From the NCBI GenBank assembly GCA_002315385.1, contig DCHZ01000033.1, positions 1 through 35,305 of the forward strand: a stretch of 35,305 nt of DNA, written 5' to 3'. The position numbers and the translations under genes are program-made. Below, piece after piece: positions 16,699 through 24,856 of this stretch (position 1 is the stretch's first letter; every line of letters starts with the position of its first letter). A model generated the notes under the pieces. It did no database searches and was not told the DNA's origin. It saw only the letters and a program-made list of their open reading frames with translations. This DNA comes from Firmicutes bacterium UBA1739. GTDB taxonomy: Bacteria; Bacillota; Clostridia; Peptostreptococcales; Anaerovoracaceae.

Positions 16699-18483
16699 AT
16701 GAGCGACTCATATAAAACAGAAATCAGAAGAAAAACATTGATGAGAAAATTCACGTGGATATTCCTGTTTTTCGTGATGGTTTCACTGCTGATGAACGGT
16801 ATCTTTACTTTTATCAGTCAGAATAATGCCTACAATGAAAGATGCAGATATAATCTGGAAAATGTTTCCAGGAGTATAGCGGAGAGAATAGTAAATGAAA
16901 AAACAGAGTTTTTCTGCCTTCAGAAGAATTTCAGGGATTTCAAAAATGATATCCTGATAGAATATGATTTCAACGGTGATTATTCACCGGCTAAAAACAG
17001 TTTCTATAAGTATTTTAATGCAAATTATCCTGATAAAATACTGTTCGACAGCATTTCCTTTGATGAAATGGACAGGACAGCTCAGACTTTATGGATGACA
17101 TATGTATATGAAAAATGGCTGTTCTGCTGTGAATCCATGAGAGATTCTTTCGATCTGAATTATGTATACTTCATTTTCCCGGTATCAGATAAAGAAATGT
17201 GTTATATGATTGACGGAGTCAGAATGGAAAAGAAAATCGGAGATAAATCATTCATTGATTTGGGATATGAAGGAGAAATAGACAGAGAGAACCATCAGAA
17301 TATGTGGGAGACATGGGAAACCAAAGCGGTAACAGGTGACGTAGATGTTACAAGGAATGAGTATGGAAATGTCTATACTTCATATTATCCTGTTATAGTA
17401 GACGGGGTTATCATCGGCATGACAGCTGCGGAATCTGACATTGACATTACAAATGCCATGATATTTAATGCTGTATGGAAACAGTCTCTGATATATATTA
17501 TCGTATTGGGATTATCGTCATTACTGGCGCTGATGTTTATTTCAAAAACTATTATCATAAGAATTGTACAGCTGGATAAGCAGATTCAGACATATTCACA
17601 GACAAAGGATCCGGGAATCGGAGAGATTGTGAATAAGTATGCGGAAGTCGGCAGTGATGAAATTTCAACACTCGGGAAGAATTTTGCCGATATGACCCGG
17701 GAGCTTGAAGAACATATGGAGAATCTTCAGATTGTTACTGCCGAACGTGAAAGAATAGGGACGGAGCTGTCGGTAGCAACGAATATTCAGGCATCCATGC
17801 TGCCTCAGGATTATACCGATTGCGAGAAATATTCACTTTATGCAAAAATGGATCCCGCTAAAGAAGTAGGCGGTGACTTCTATGATTTCTTTATGGTTGA
17901 TGAAGATCATATTGCCCTTGTAATTGCCGATGTTGCCGGAAAGGGTGTTCCAGCATCATTATTTATGGTAATTGCCAAGACTCTGATAAAGAATCATACA
18001 AGAAATAAAGAATCAGTTGAAGAGGCGTTCTATAATACTAACAATCAGCTTGGCGAAAGCAATGGTGAAGGTCTGTTTGTAACCGCATGGCTGGGAGTAC
18101 TTAACATCAATACAGGTGTACTGAAATTTGTTGAAGCCGGTCATGAATATCCTTACATAGTAACGAAAAACGGAGAAGTTACTGAATTACGTCCTTTGAA
18201 GAAGAAAATGCCGCTGGCTTCATTTGAAAATATGAAGTATATTCCGAATGAAATTCAGTTAAATCATGGTGATAAGCTCTTCCTCTATACAGACGGTGTT
18301 CCCGAGGCTACTAACACAGAAAATGAATTGTATGGAATAGAAAGAACAAAGGCAGTACTGTCAAAATCAGCCGGATTGAGTCCGAAGGAAATGCTTCAGT
18401 TTGTCAGAAGAGATGTAGACACATTTGTGGGAGATGCACCTCAGTTTGATGACCTCACAATGCTGGCTATAGAATTTAAGTAG
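16699..18483 (+). CDS. Membrane sensor SpoIIE/RsbU-type PP2C phosphatase
   Basis: This 594-residue signalling protein has a membrane helix (about 15-37), an extracytoplasmic region of about 215 residues resembling a Cache-type sensor, a second helix (about 258-282), a HAMP-like linker (about 283-345) and a C-terminal PPM/SpoIIE phosphatase domain (about 355-594). Metal-binding motifs are intact: EVGGDFYDFF near 388-397, IADVAGKGVPASLFM near 408-422, FLYTDGVPEATN near 527-538 and FDDLTMLAIEF at the end. Such enzymes dephosphorylate STAS-domain anti-sigma antagonists when a ligand binds outside the cell. No STAS or anti-sigma kinase gene is near, so its target is elsewhere or is one of its neighbours. 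AAGGAG precedes the ATG, and the next gene starts 11 bases after the stop. Confidence 0.9.
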   Translation: MSDSYKTEIRRKTLMRKFTWIFLFFVMVSLLMNGIFTFISQNNAYNERCRYNLENVSRSIAERIVNEKTEFFCLQKNFRDFKNDILIEYDFNGDYSPAKNSFYKYFNANYPDKILFDSISFDEMDRTAQTLWMTYVYEKWLFCCESMRDSFDLNYVYFIFPVSDKEMCYMIDGVRMEKKIGDKSFIDLGYEGEIDRENHQNMWETWETKAVTGDVDVTRNEYGNVYTSYYPVIVDGVIIGMTAAESDIDITNAMIFNAVWKQSLIYIIVLGLSSLLALMFISKTIIIRIVQLDKQIQTYSQTKDPGIGEIVNKYAEVGSDEISTLGKNFADMTRELEEHMENLQIVTAERERIGTELSVATNIQASMLPQDYTDCEKYSLYAKMDPAKEVGGDFYDFFMVDEDHIALVIADVAGKGVPASLFMVIAKTLIKNHTRNKESVEEAFYNTNNQLGESNGEGLFVTAWLGVLNINTGVLKFVEAGHEYPYIVTKNGEVTELRPLKKKMPLASFENMKYIPNEIQLNHGDKLFLYTDGVPEATNTENELYGIERTKAVLSKSAGLSPKEMLQFVRRDVDTFVGDAPQFDDLTMLAIEFK

Positions 18484-18494
18484 AGGTGAGCATT

Positions 18495-19934
18495 ATGCTT
18501 GAAATAGTTCGCGAATGTGCCTCCGTAAACAGTATCGTCAGTTCGATGGTACACAGAGAGAATGAAACTCTCCTGGATTTAATTGAGCTGCAGATTGGAA
18601 TAACGGAGTTTAATTCGAAAATACATTCTGAGCGGCCGTATACGGAAATAATAAAGTCTGCGGAAAAAAGCATGAGCTATTTCAGGCTCATAGATGAGCA
18701 AATAATAAGAACCTCATTAGATTTACTTGAAAGTAGGGTTGTCAATACCGCCAATCATCTTGGCGGCATATGTTCTCCGCAGTCTTTTCAGGGAGATATT
18801 CTGTATTGTAAAATGCTGGAAAGAATGGGGCTTAACTTAGGAATTGTTCCTGTTCCGGCTACCGCGGGAATTCCCATGTGCAACTGCACAAACCCCAGAG
18901 GAGCAGTGCTGTATTCATTATCAGATTCGCCGTACTGTTTGTTTTTTGTACCGAACAGAGAGAAAAACTCTATAGTAAAGCTTACAGAACCCATGCGGCT
19001 TGAATCTGTTATTTCAAAAATCAACGAATTTGAAAAAATACGTGATGACGGAGCCTTTCACAGGAAAACTGCAGAGGAACTCAGACGGGTATACTGCGAG
19101 CCCTCGGTTTTTACTTTCGGAAGCTTCGGTGAACAGGCAGGAGTGCTGCAATATCGGGTATCACAGCGGGTGTTTCAGGAAAAAGGTCCGAAACTGGCGT
19201 ATTTTGCGCTGGAAGAACTTGCTTTACCTTTGATTTTTAAGGATATTAAGGATAAGAATTCAATTCTCTATTATGTGCTTTACGACAGCGGTGTCAGAAC
19301 GGCAATTTGCCGGAAAGATTCAAAATCCGGCACAAGCTTCAGCCGGCTGCTGTTTAAGGGGATAGATGACAGGAAAAGAGTGTTTTCAATTGACTTCACT
19401 GAAGATGGAAAACTAACAGGGGTAAGCAGAAAAAATGAAGAAATCAGCTATTCGTCAGATGCGAATACACTGATATCAATGTTTGAAAACAACAGTATCA
19501 GTCCGGGCATAGGAATGATTTTAATTGTTCTGTTTTTTGAAAGAGGTTTGACCTGGCTGGGAGGAGTCTTCCAGGCCGAATATCTGCCGGAGATGCAGAG
19601 AATGCTGTCAGCCGCATTTAATGAGGCCGGATATTATGATCTGGAAAGATATATTATGAGCTGGAGATGTGACGGATATATTAGCGGTCCGATATTCATG
19701 CTTTCGGAAACAAAAAACAATTTACTTGTGAATGCAGGACCTTTTGAATGCATTATTAACGGAATTACATGGGATAGGATTCAGGAACTGCTTTCAACGA
19801 AGATAAAAGATGCACACTATATGGGAATGTTTGAATTTTATCATGATCTCGTATTGTCGGAAAACAGAATAGAGGGTTGGTATGGAAAAATTGCTGATTA
19901 CTGTAAAGAGAATTATCAAAAAAACAGGATTTAG
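18495..19934 (+). CDS. Cluster protein of unknown function (479 residues)
   Basis: I do not recognise the family. The likely start is ATG 18495, four to five bases after GAGGTGAG; an upstream GTG at 18486 would overlap that site. The protein looks soluble. It has a helical N-terminus (about 1-85), a Cys/Pro/Gly-rich segment (GGICSPQSF ... PVPATAGIPMCNCTNPRG, about 93-136), a mixed alpha/beta middle, and a C-terminal part with one hydrophobic stretch (ISPGIGMILIVLFFERGLTWLGG, about 336-358) and NLLVNAGPFECIINGITWD near 411-430. Clustered cysteines (MCNC, YCEP, FEC) might bind metal, but this is a guess. The last 53 bases overlap the substrate-binding protein gene, implying coupled translation. 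Its place between the phosphatase and transport genes suggests a role specific to this system. Confidence 0.8.
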   Translation: MLEIVRECASVNSIVSSMVHRENETLLDLIELQIGITEFNSKIHSERPYTEIIKSAEKSMSYFRLIDEQIIRTSLDLLESRVVNTANHLGGICSPQSFQGDILYCKMLERMGLNLGIVPVPATAGIPMCNCTNPRGAVLYSLSDSPYCLFFVPNREKNSIVKLTEPMRLESVISKINEFEKIRDDGAFHRKTAEELRRVYCEPSVFTFGSFGEQAGVLQYRVSQRVFQEKGPKLAYFALEELALPLIFKDIKDKNSILYYVLYDSGVRTAICRKDSKSGTSFSRLLFKGIDDRKRVFSIDFTEDGKLTGVSRKNEEISYSSDANTLISMFENNSISPGIGMILIVLFFERGLTWLGGVFQAEYLPEMQRMLSAAFNEAGYYDLERYIMSWRCDGYISGPIFMLSETKNNLLVNAGPFECIINGITWDRIQELLSTKIKDAHYMGMFEFYHDLVLSENRIEGWYGKIADYCKENYQKNRI

Positions 19935-21087
19935 TTGTTTTATTGTTATTGCATTAATTATTTTATTGGCAGCGGGAATGTGCAGCTGTGAAAAAAACGA
20001 GGATATTACAATTAAGGCGGATAAAACCGCTGATTATTATTATAACGAGCCCTGTACCAAAAAAGACGGTACCGCATTTCAGATTGCCGTGTTTGATGAA
20101 GGCCCTCCGATTGAGAGCTCTTATTTATGGCTGAAGGGAATGGTGGAAAAGCTTCAGAATATAGGATATCTGGATAAGAATATTGATTTTTCTCAGGCTC
20201 CGGATGATTTTGACGGGTATTATGAATATCTGGTAGAGCATAATGACGGGAAATATGTGAAGTTTCTTGATGAACCGTATTATGTCGGCGGAGATGAGGA
20301 TGAACAAATCGGAGCTGAGATTACGGCTAAAATTAAAAAAGGTGAAATCGATGTTATTGCGGCAACGGGAACTCTTCCGGGAGTATTCCTGAAAGAATTG
20401 GGTATAGAAATTCCGTTTCTTGTTTCGATGGCATCTGACCCGGTAGGATCGGGAATTGTTTCGGAAAAGAAAACTGCCGAAGAATCCAATATCTGGGCTT
20501 TGATTGAAGATGATGCTATGAGCCGACAGTTCAGATTTTATCAGAAAACCTTCGGATTCCGACATGTAGGAGTACTGTATTTAGACGAATATGAGGAAAT
20601 CGCCGAAATTACAACCTACGAAGAAACGGCTGATGATATCGGAATAGAGTTTTTAAAGGCTCCTGTTTTTGAAGATGAAATCAGCAGTGCGGATTATATA
20701 AACATTCTCAGAAATAAAGTGAAACAGCTTGTTAACGACGGAATGGATGCTTTTATCTTAAGTATTGCTGTAGTTCCGGATGATGATGCAAGCGTGTTAC
20801 TTGATATCCTGACGAAAGAAAGGATACCTTATTTAATCAGTGACGGGAATGCTCTTGTTGAAACGGGAGGGCTGATGTGTCTGTCATGTTTTGACTATGA
20901 AGGTTACGGAAACAGGGCGGCAATGGTTCTGAGTAATATTTTTCACGGACTCAGGGCAGGAGACCAGAATAGAAAATATACCAGTTCCCCTGTAATGTCG
21001 ATTAATCTTACTACGGCACAAAAGCTGGGATATAAAACGACTTTTGATATTCTGCAGTTTGCGGATAAGGTGTACCGCAATGAGTAA
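19882..21087 (+). CDS. ABC-type substrate-binding protein (TrpX/PF04392-like), probable lipoprotein
   Basis: This 401-residue protein has a basic N-terminus, one hydrophobic stretch (about 18-33) and a Cys pair (C34, C36). It is probably membrane-anchored, although the lipobox (AAGMCSC) is imperfect. The mature part is a two-lobed periplasmic-type binding fold. The segment IAATGTLPGVFLKELGIEIPFLVSMASDPVGSGIV matches the typical core of the ABC substrate-binding family that includes tryptophan-binding TrpX. No ABC permease or ATPase is encoded in the window, so it may present ligand to the sensor-MFS protein or to the phosphatase. The start ATG (SD AGAGGG at 19871-19876) lies inside the upstream gene (53-base overlap). 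The next gene begins 21 bases after the stop. Confidence 0.85.
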   Translation: MEKLLITVKRIIKKTGFSCFIVIALIILLAAGMCSCEKNEDITIKADKTADYYYNEPCTKKDGTAFQIAVFDEGPPIESSYLWLKGMVEKLQNIGYLDKNIDFSQAPDDFDGYYEYLVEHNDGKYVKFLDEPYYVGGDEDEQIGAEITAKIKKGEIDVIAATGTLPGVFLKELGIEIPFLVSMASDPVGSGIVSEKKTAEESNIWALIEDDAMSRQFRFYQKTFGFRHVGVLYLDEYEEIAEITTYEETADDIGIEFLKAPVFEDEISSADYINILRNKVKQLVNDGMDAFILSIAVVPDDDASVLLDILTKERIPYLISDGNALVETGGLMCLSCFDYEGYGNRAAMVLSNIFHGLRAGDQNRKYTSSPVMSINLTTAQKLGYKTTFDILQFADKVYRNE

Positions 21088-21108
21088 CAGGGAAAAAGAG
21101 TGATTAAC

Positions 21109-23331
21109 ATGAAAGAGTTTTTAAATAAAAATTATGTTCTGCTGATTATAGCATTTGTCGCCGTTGTCTGCTTAAGTATACTCAGCTATCTGACTGTGTT
21201 GAACTATTCCTATGATATGGAAAAAGACTATGTCAGATTATCAAATCAGGAAATAATAAACGAAGTTGAATTTTCACTGGAAAACGGAAAAAAGCTTGAA
21301 AGCTATTTCGGATTATCCGAGGTGCTGGAAAAGGGAAAAAAGCTTATTGATTCAGATTGTTTTCTGTTTATCAAGTCTGACAGCGGTAAAATTGCAGCTA
21401 TGTCCGAAAAAACAGATTTGATTAATATTAATCTCTCCGACTATAATGAAATCTCGCAGCCGATAAAAAACGGAAATAAATATGAAGGAGAACTGGTCAC
21501 TTATATTTCAAAAAAAGGAGTAAGAAATACTCTGAATCCTTATTTAAAGAAGGCAGCGGTTGTTTGCATTGTTCTATTCATTATTTTTTTGATTGCATAT
21601 TATGCTATTGTAAAGAGGTTTAATATTGCCCGGAAAAAAACAATTATTATTGTTTTGGTCGGAATACTGCTTCAGGGTGCAGCCCTTACGTTTATTTATG
21701 CCGATGTTTTTGCCGATGCTTCGGCCAGAACAGTTGAAGGTATCGGAAAATATCTTCAGGTTTCTCTTGAAACTATGCAGGAAAAGGGAATAAGCATAGA
21801 TGACATCAGCGGATTTGATGAATATCTTCAGAATAAAAGCAATGAATATGAATGGATTGACAGTATTGAATGCAAAGAAGCAGACAGTGTTCAAAGTGAT
21901 GAAAATAAGATTATAATAAAAATAGCCGATAATACTAAAGATCTGATCCTTGTTGATATTTCTGACAATTATGTACGCAAGCAGATACTGAAAATGGTAT
22001 TGACATTTATTGCCACCATAGCAATAGCAGTGGTATTCATGGTGGAGATGATGTATCTTCCGAACATGATAGCATTCAGAAGGTCGAAAAGCTTCAATAC
22101 ACCATGTAATGCTCAGTACATAACAATACCGTCGATATTAAGGGTGTCAAATTTTCTGACATCAACATTTTCCTATATGTGTCTCTGCTTCTCGGCATTG
22201 CAGATAAAGGAATGGAACCAGGGCTGTTTCGGAATGTCTCCGGAAATTGCGTCGGCAGTTTCCATCAGTATATGTTCTCTGGCTGAAGCCGGAGGAATGA
22301 TTATCATGCCTTTCATCGCAAGAAAGGTACAGAACAGAAAAATACTGGTAGTTTCAACCGTACTGCTGATTGTTTCCAATGCATTGTGTTTCTTTACATC
22401 TTCCGCTGCGGTAATAATAATAATGAGGTTCTTCGCAGGTCTTGGATTTGCCGGAAACAAACAGGTCAGCAATTCAATAATTGCTAACGGATATGAAACA
22501 TATGAAGAAAGACAGACTAATCTTGTTCAGAGCAATGCGGGGATTATCGGTGGTATACTGTGCGGGATGGGATTCGGTGCCATCATTGCGGGAGTGTTCG
22601 GATATTCCGCTACATTTCTCGGTGCAGCCGTAGGCTGCATAGGATTTCTGATATTTAATCTCACAATGGTACCCTGGAAACTGATTTCACAAAAACAAAG
22701 CGAAAAAGAAGTCAAAGGATCTCCGATTGACAGAAAATCATTAAAAATAATACTGACATCATCTCTGGTCTGGAAGCAGACTTTGCTGATAGTAGTACCC
22801 CAGTATATTTTTCTTATGGTAATAGTAAGTCTTATTCCGGGCAGAATTCAGTCTGCGGGGGTGGATAATGTAGTTCTCACATACTGCAACCTGCTGAACG
22901 GAGTATTTGGTCTGTATCTGGGTGTGTACATTCAGAAGTTCCTTCAGAAACGAATGAATCAGGTAAGAATTTTGATACTGATGTTTTTACTGGGAATACT
23001 GTCAATGATAATACTGGACGGGCCGTATCTTATCTTAATGCTTCTGATAAGTTCGATTCTGTCGGGAATAAACGACGGAGTGGGAACACCTCTGGCTACA
23101 GATATTTTTATTGGAAATCGTGTGTTCATGATGAATCTCGATGAGGATACATCTCTGATGATTTATTCTGTCATAGGATATGCGGCAATGACGATTGCTC
23201 CTCTGATTCTGGAAATGTGTGAAAAGAGCAGAATCTGGATGGTAAGTACCTGTGGTGTATTCCTGATAATATGCGCGTTGATAGGTTTATTATTTACAAA
23301 TAAAAACAAAGCTAAGCCCAAACATAATTAA
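21109..23331 (+). CDS. MFS transporter fused to two N-terminal extracytoplasmic sensor regions
   Basis: This 740-residue membrane protein starts at ATG 21109; a GTG nine bases upstream is possible. A helix (about 6-30), an extracytoplasmic region of about 115 residues, two helices (about 149-170 and 177-200), a second extracytoplasmic region of about 90 residues and another helix (about 292-317) precede a 12-helix major facilitator domain (about 335-735). The first region ends in a PAS/Cache-like strand pattern (CFLFIKSDSGKIAAMSEK). The MFS part includes RFFAGLGFAGNKQVSNS and a central cytoplasmic loop near 530-550. Such a two-sensor MFS fusion is unusual; ordinary MFS proteins are about 400 residues. 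It is the last gene of the cluster, followed by a long hairpin. It could be a transporter gated by its ligand or a receptor derived from one. Confidence 0.82.
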   Translation: MKEFLNKNYVLLIIAFVAVVCLSILSYLTVLNYSYDMEKDYVRLSNQEIINEVEFSLENGKKLESYFGLSEVLEKGKKLIDSDCFLFIKSDSGKIAAMSEKTDLININLSDYNEISQPIKNGNKYEGELVTYISKKGVRNTLNPYLKKAAVVCIVLFIIFLIAYYAIVKRFNIARKKTIIIVLVGILLQGAALTFIYADVFADASARTVEGIGKYLQVSLETMQEKGISIDDISGFDEYLQNKSNEYEWIDSIECKEADSVQSDENKIIIKIADNTKDLILVDISDNYVRKQILKMVLTFIATIAIAVVFMVEMMYLPNMIAFRRSKSFNTPCNAQYITIPSILRVSNFLTSTFSYMCLCFSALQIKEWNQGCFGMSPEIASAVSISICSLAEAGGMIIMPFIARKVQNRKILVVSTVLLIVSNALCFFTSSAAVIIIMRFFAGLGFAGNKQVSNSIIANGYETYEERQTNLVQSNAGIIGGILCGMGFGAIIAGVFGYSATFLGAAVGCIGFLIFNLTMVPWKLISQKQSEKEVKGSPIDRKSLKIILTSSLVWKQTLLIVVPQYIFLMVIVSLIPGRIQSAGVDNVVLTYCNLLNGVFGLYLGVYIQKFLQKRMNQVRILILMFLLGILSMIILDGPYLILMLLISSILSGINDGVGTPLATDIFIGNRVFMMNLDEDTSLMIYSVIGYAAMTIAPLILEMCEKSRIWMVSTCGVFLIICALIGLLFTNKNKAKPKHN

Positions 23332-23352
23332 CACCGAGAATAAACGAAGAAA

Positions 23353-23394
23353 AGGAATTTAACAGTCCGGTCTCAAACGGATTATTAAATTCCT
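23353..23394. terminator. Long bidirectional hairpin between convergent genes
   Basis: AGGAATTTAA (23353-23362) pairs with TTAAATTCCT (23385-23394), and an inner TCCG/CGGA (23366-23369 and 23378-23381) extends the stem across a 3x3 internal loop. On the minus strand TTTTC follows directly. It separates the MFS-sensor gene from the convergent DUF2974-type gene and probably ends both transcripts. Confidence 0.75.
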
Positions 23395-23433
23395 ATTATT
23401 CTGAACAGTTTCAGAGAGCGAGTTTCGGACGTA

Positions 23434-24615
23434 CTATCGGATAAAATGCGAAAGGTATTTTTCGTAATCAATATTATCATCTTTTAACTCAATACTTACA
23501 TCATTAATTTTGCTCAAGTCAATGTCATCAACATACCTGGAAATAAGTATAAGGCGTATCAGCTGTTTTACAACCGTTCGATGCTCTTCATCCATATTTC
23601 TGACAATTCTGATTAGCGATATAAAATACTTCGCCGGTTCGTTAATTATCTCATCAATGCTGCCGACTTTTAATTCCATGAGAATATCAAAAAGTGTCTG
23701 AATCACAACCCTTCGCTGGGATTCGTCAAGACTGTCAATAAATAATTTAATCCGATGATTGATAACCTCGGAAACAGGATTTTTCTCCTGATTTATAAAC
23801 AGTGCATTATCCACAATCTTCCACGAGAGCGGATTGTGCTGCATTACACTTATTTCGTTGCTGTGTATTATTCTTACTGTGGAATCATCCTCAAACAGAT
23901 ATCCGAAATATGAAGATTGAGGGACGAATTTTACGATACGTTCTTTAATTTTCAGATAGCCTGGATAACGAAGCTCATTTTTTGTAAATCCGGGACCGTC
24001 AAAACTGTAAATTCTGTCAATCCGATCCTGAATTTCATTTCTGCAATGAGAGGAAGCAAATACTGCTATGGTTCCACCTTTAGAATGACCGGCAACCGTA
24101 TATCTGCCGCTGCATACAGCGGAAACCTCATTCAGATAAGTTTCGGCCATTTTCTGAGCGGGAATAGGATTATCCAGAGCCATCAGAGCATCTTCTTTCC
24201 AGCCGGTAATGGACCAGTCGGTTCCTCTGTAGGCAATAACGTGATATTCATCGGAAACGCTGAAAACAACAGCGGCAAACTGTAAATTAATGTCAGTAAT
24301 TATTTCGTTTCTGTAATATCTGAGTACTACATCTCTGAATCTCGGACTTGAAGCGCAAATTGCAAGCAATACGAAGGTTTCCTCTGGACTCCATATTTTG
24401 TCGAACATTTCATCAAAATATTCTGCCATGAGAAGCTTTTTCAGCGGCAAGCCCTTTTTCAGATAGACAATATCATTATTCTCATGAAAATTAATGTAAA
24501 CCAGCCAGGAAAAAATAAGACAGTCGACTTCGTTTACAGGGTCTTCTTCAAATGTTTTAAGATTATTTACGGCATAGTGAATCATATTTGGAAAATCAGA
24601 ATAATCGTATATCAT
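23434..24615 (-). CDS. DUF2974 (Mbeg1-like) alpha/beta-hydrolase family protein
   Basis: This cytoplasmic protein of 393 residues has a lipase-like fold. Two diagnostic stretches are visible: EYHVIAYRGTDWSITGWKEDALMAL (about 130-155) and the nucleophile elbow VAGHSKGGTIAVFAS (about 171-185), with Ser in GHSKGG. This pattern fits the Mbeg1-like/DUF2974 group of Firmicutes. A candidate Asp and His lie further on (IYSFDGPGF, NEISVMQHNPLSW), which would complete a catalytic triad. The last 110 residues are helical and charged, beyond the usual core. No signal peptide is seen. AAAGGA precedes the ATG. It is transcribed alone. The substrate is unknown. Confidence 0.8.
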   Translation of the reverse strand: MIYDYSDFPNMIHYAVNNLKTFEEDPVNEVDCLIFSWLVYINFHENNDIVYLKKGLPLKKLLMAEYFDEMFDKIWSPEETFVLLAICASSPRFRDVVLRYYRNEIITDINLQFAAVVFSVSDEYHVIAYRGTDWSITGWKEDALMALDNPIPAQKMAETYLNEVSAVCSGRYTVAGHSKGGTIAVFASSHCRNEIQDRIDRIYSFDGPGFTKNELRYPGYLKIKERIVKFVPQSSYFGYLFEDDSTVRIIHSNEISVMQHNPLSWKIVDNALFINQEKNPVSEVINHRIKLFIDSLDESQRRVVIQTLFDILMELKVGSIDEIINEPAKYFISLIRIVRNMDEEHRTVVKQLIRLILISRYVDDIDLSKINDVSIELKDDNIDYEKYLSHFIR

Positions 24616-24761
24616 AAGACAATTCCTTTCACAGTATAAAAATCTACGGGAATTTATTATGCAGATTTTATCATGTGAAATATTTTAAGTCAATATCGGC
24701 ATACGGGATGGACAGCAACCGGCAGATTCCGGCGAGGACTCTAATGTGGACTGTCGGCAGT

Positions 24762-24780
24762 TTTTGATGTACAATCAAAA
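24762..24780. promoter_or_regulatory. Inverted repeat upstream of the OFA-like transporter
   Basis: TTTTGAT (24762-24768) and ATCAAAA (24774-24780) are perfect complements with a 5-base spacer, in the divergent region between the DUF2974 gene and the MFS gene. It looks like an operator, but no regulator is nearby. Confidence 0.4.
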
Positions 24781-24856
24781 TGTGCAAAGATAAATCCTCA
24801 AAACTGTGCATCAGATTGGAGGTTGGGCATAATGACTGTCAGAAATAGGAGGCATA

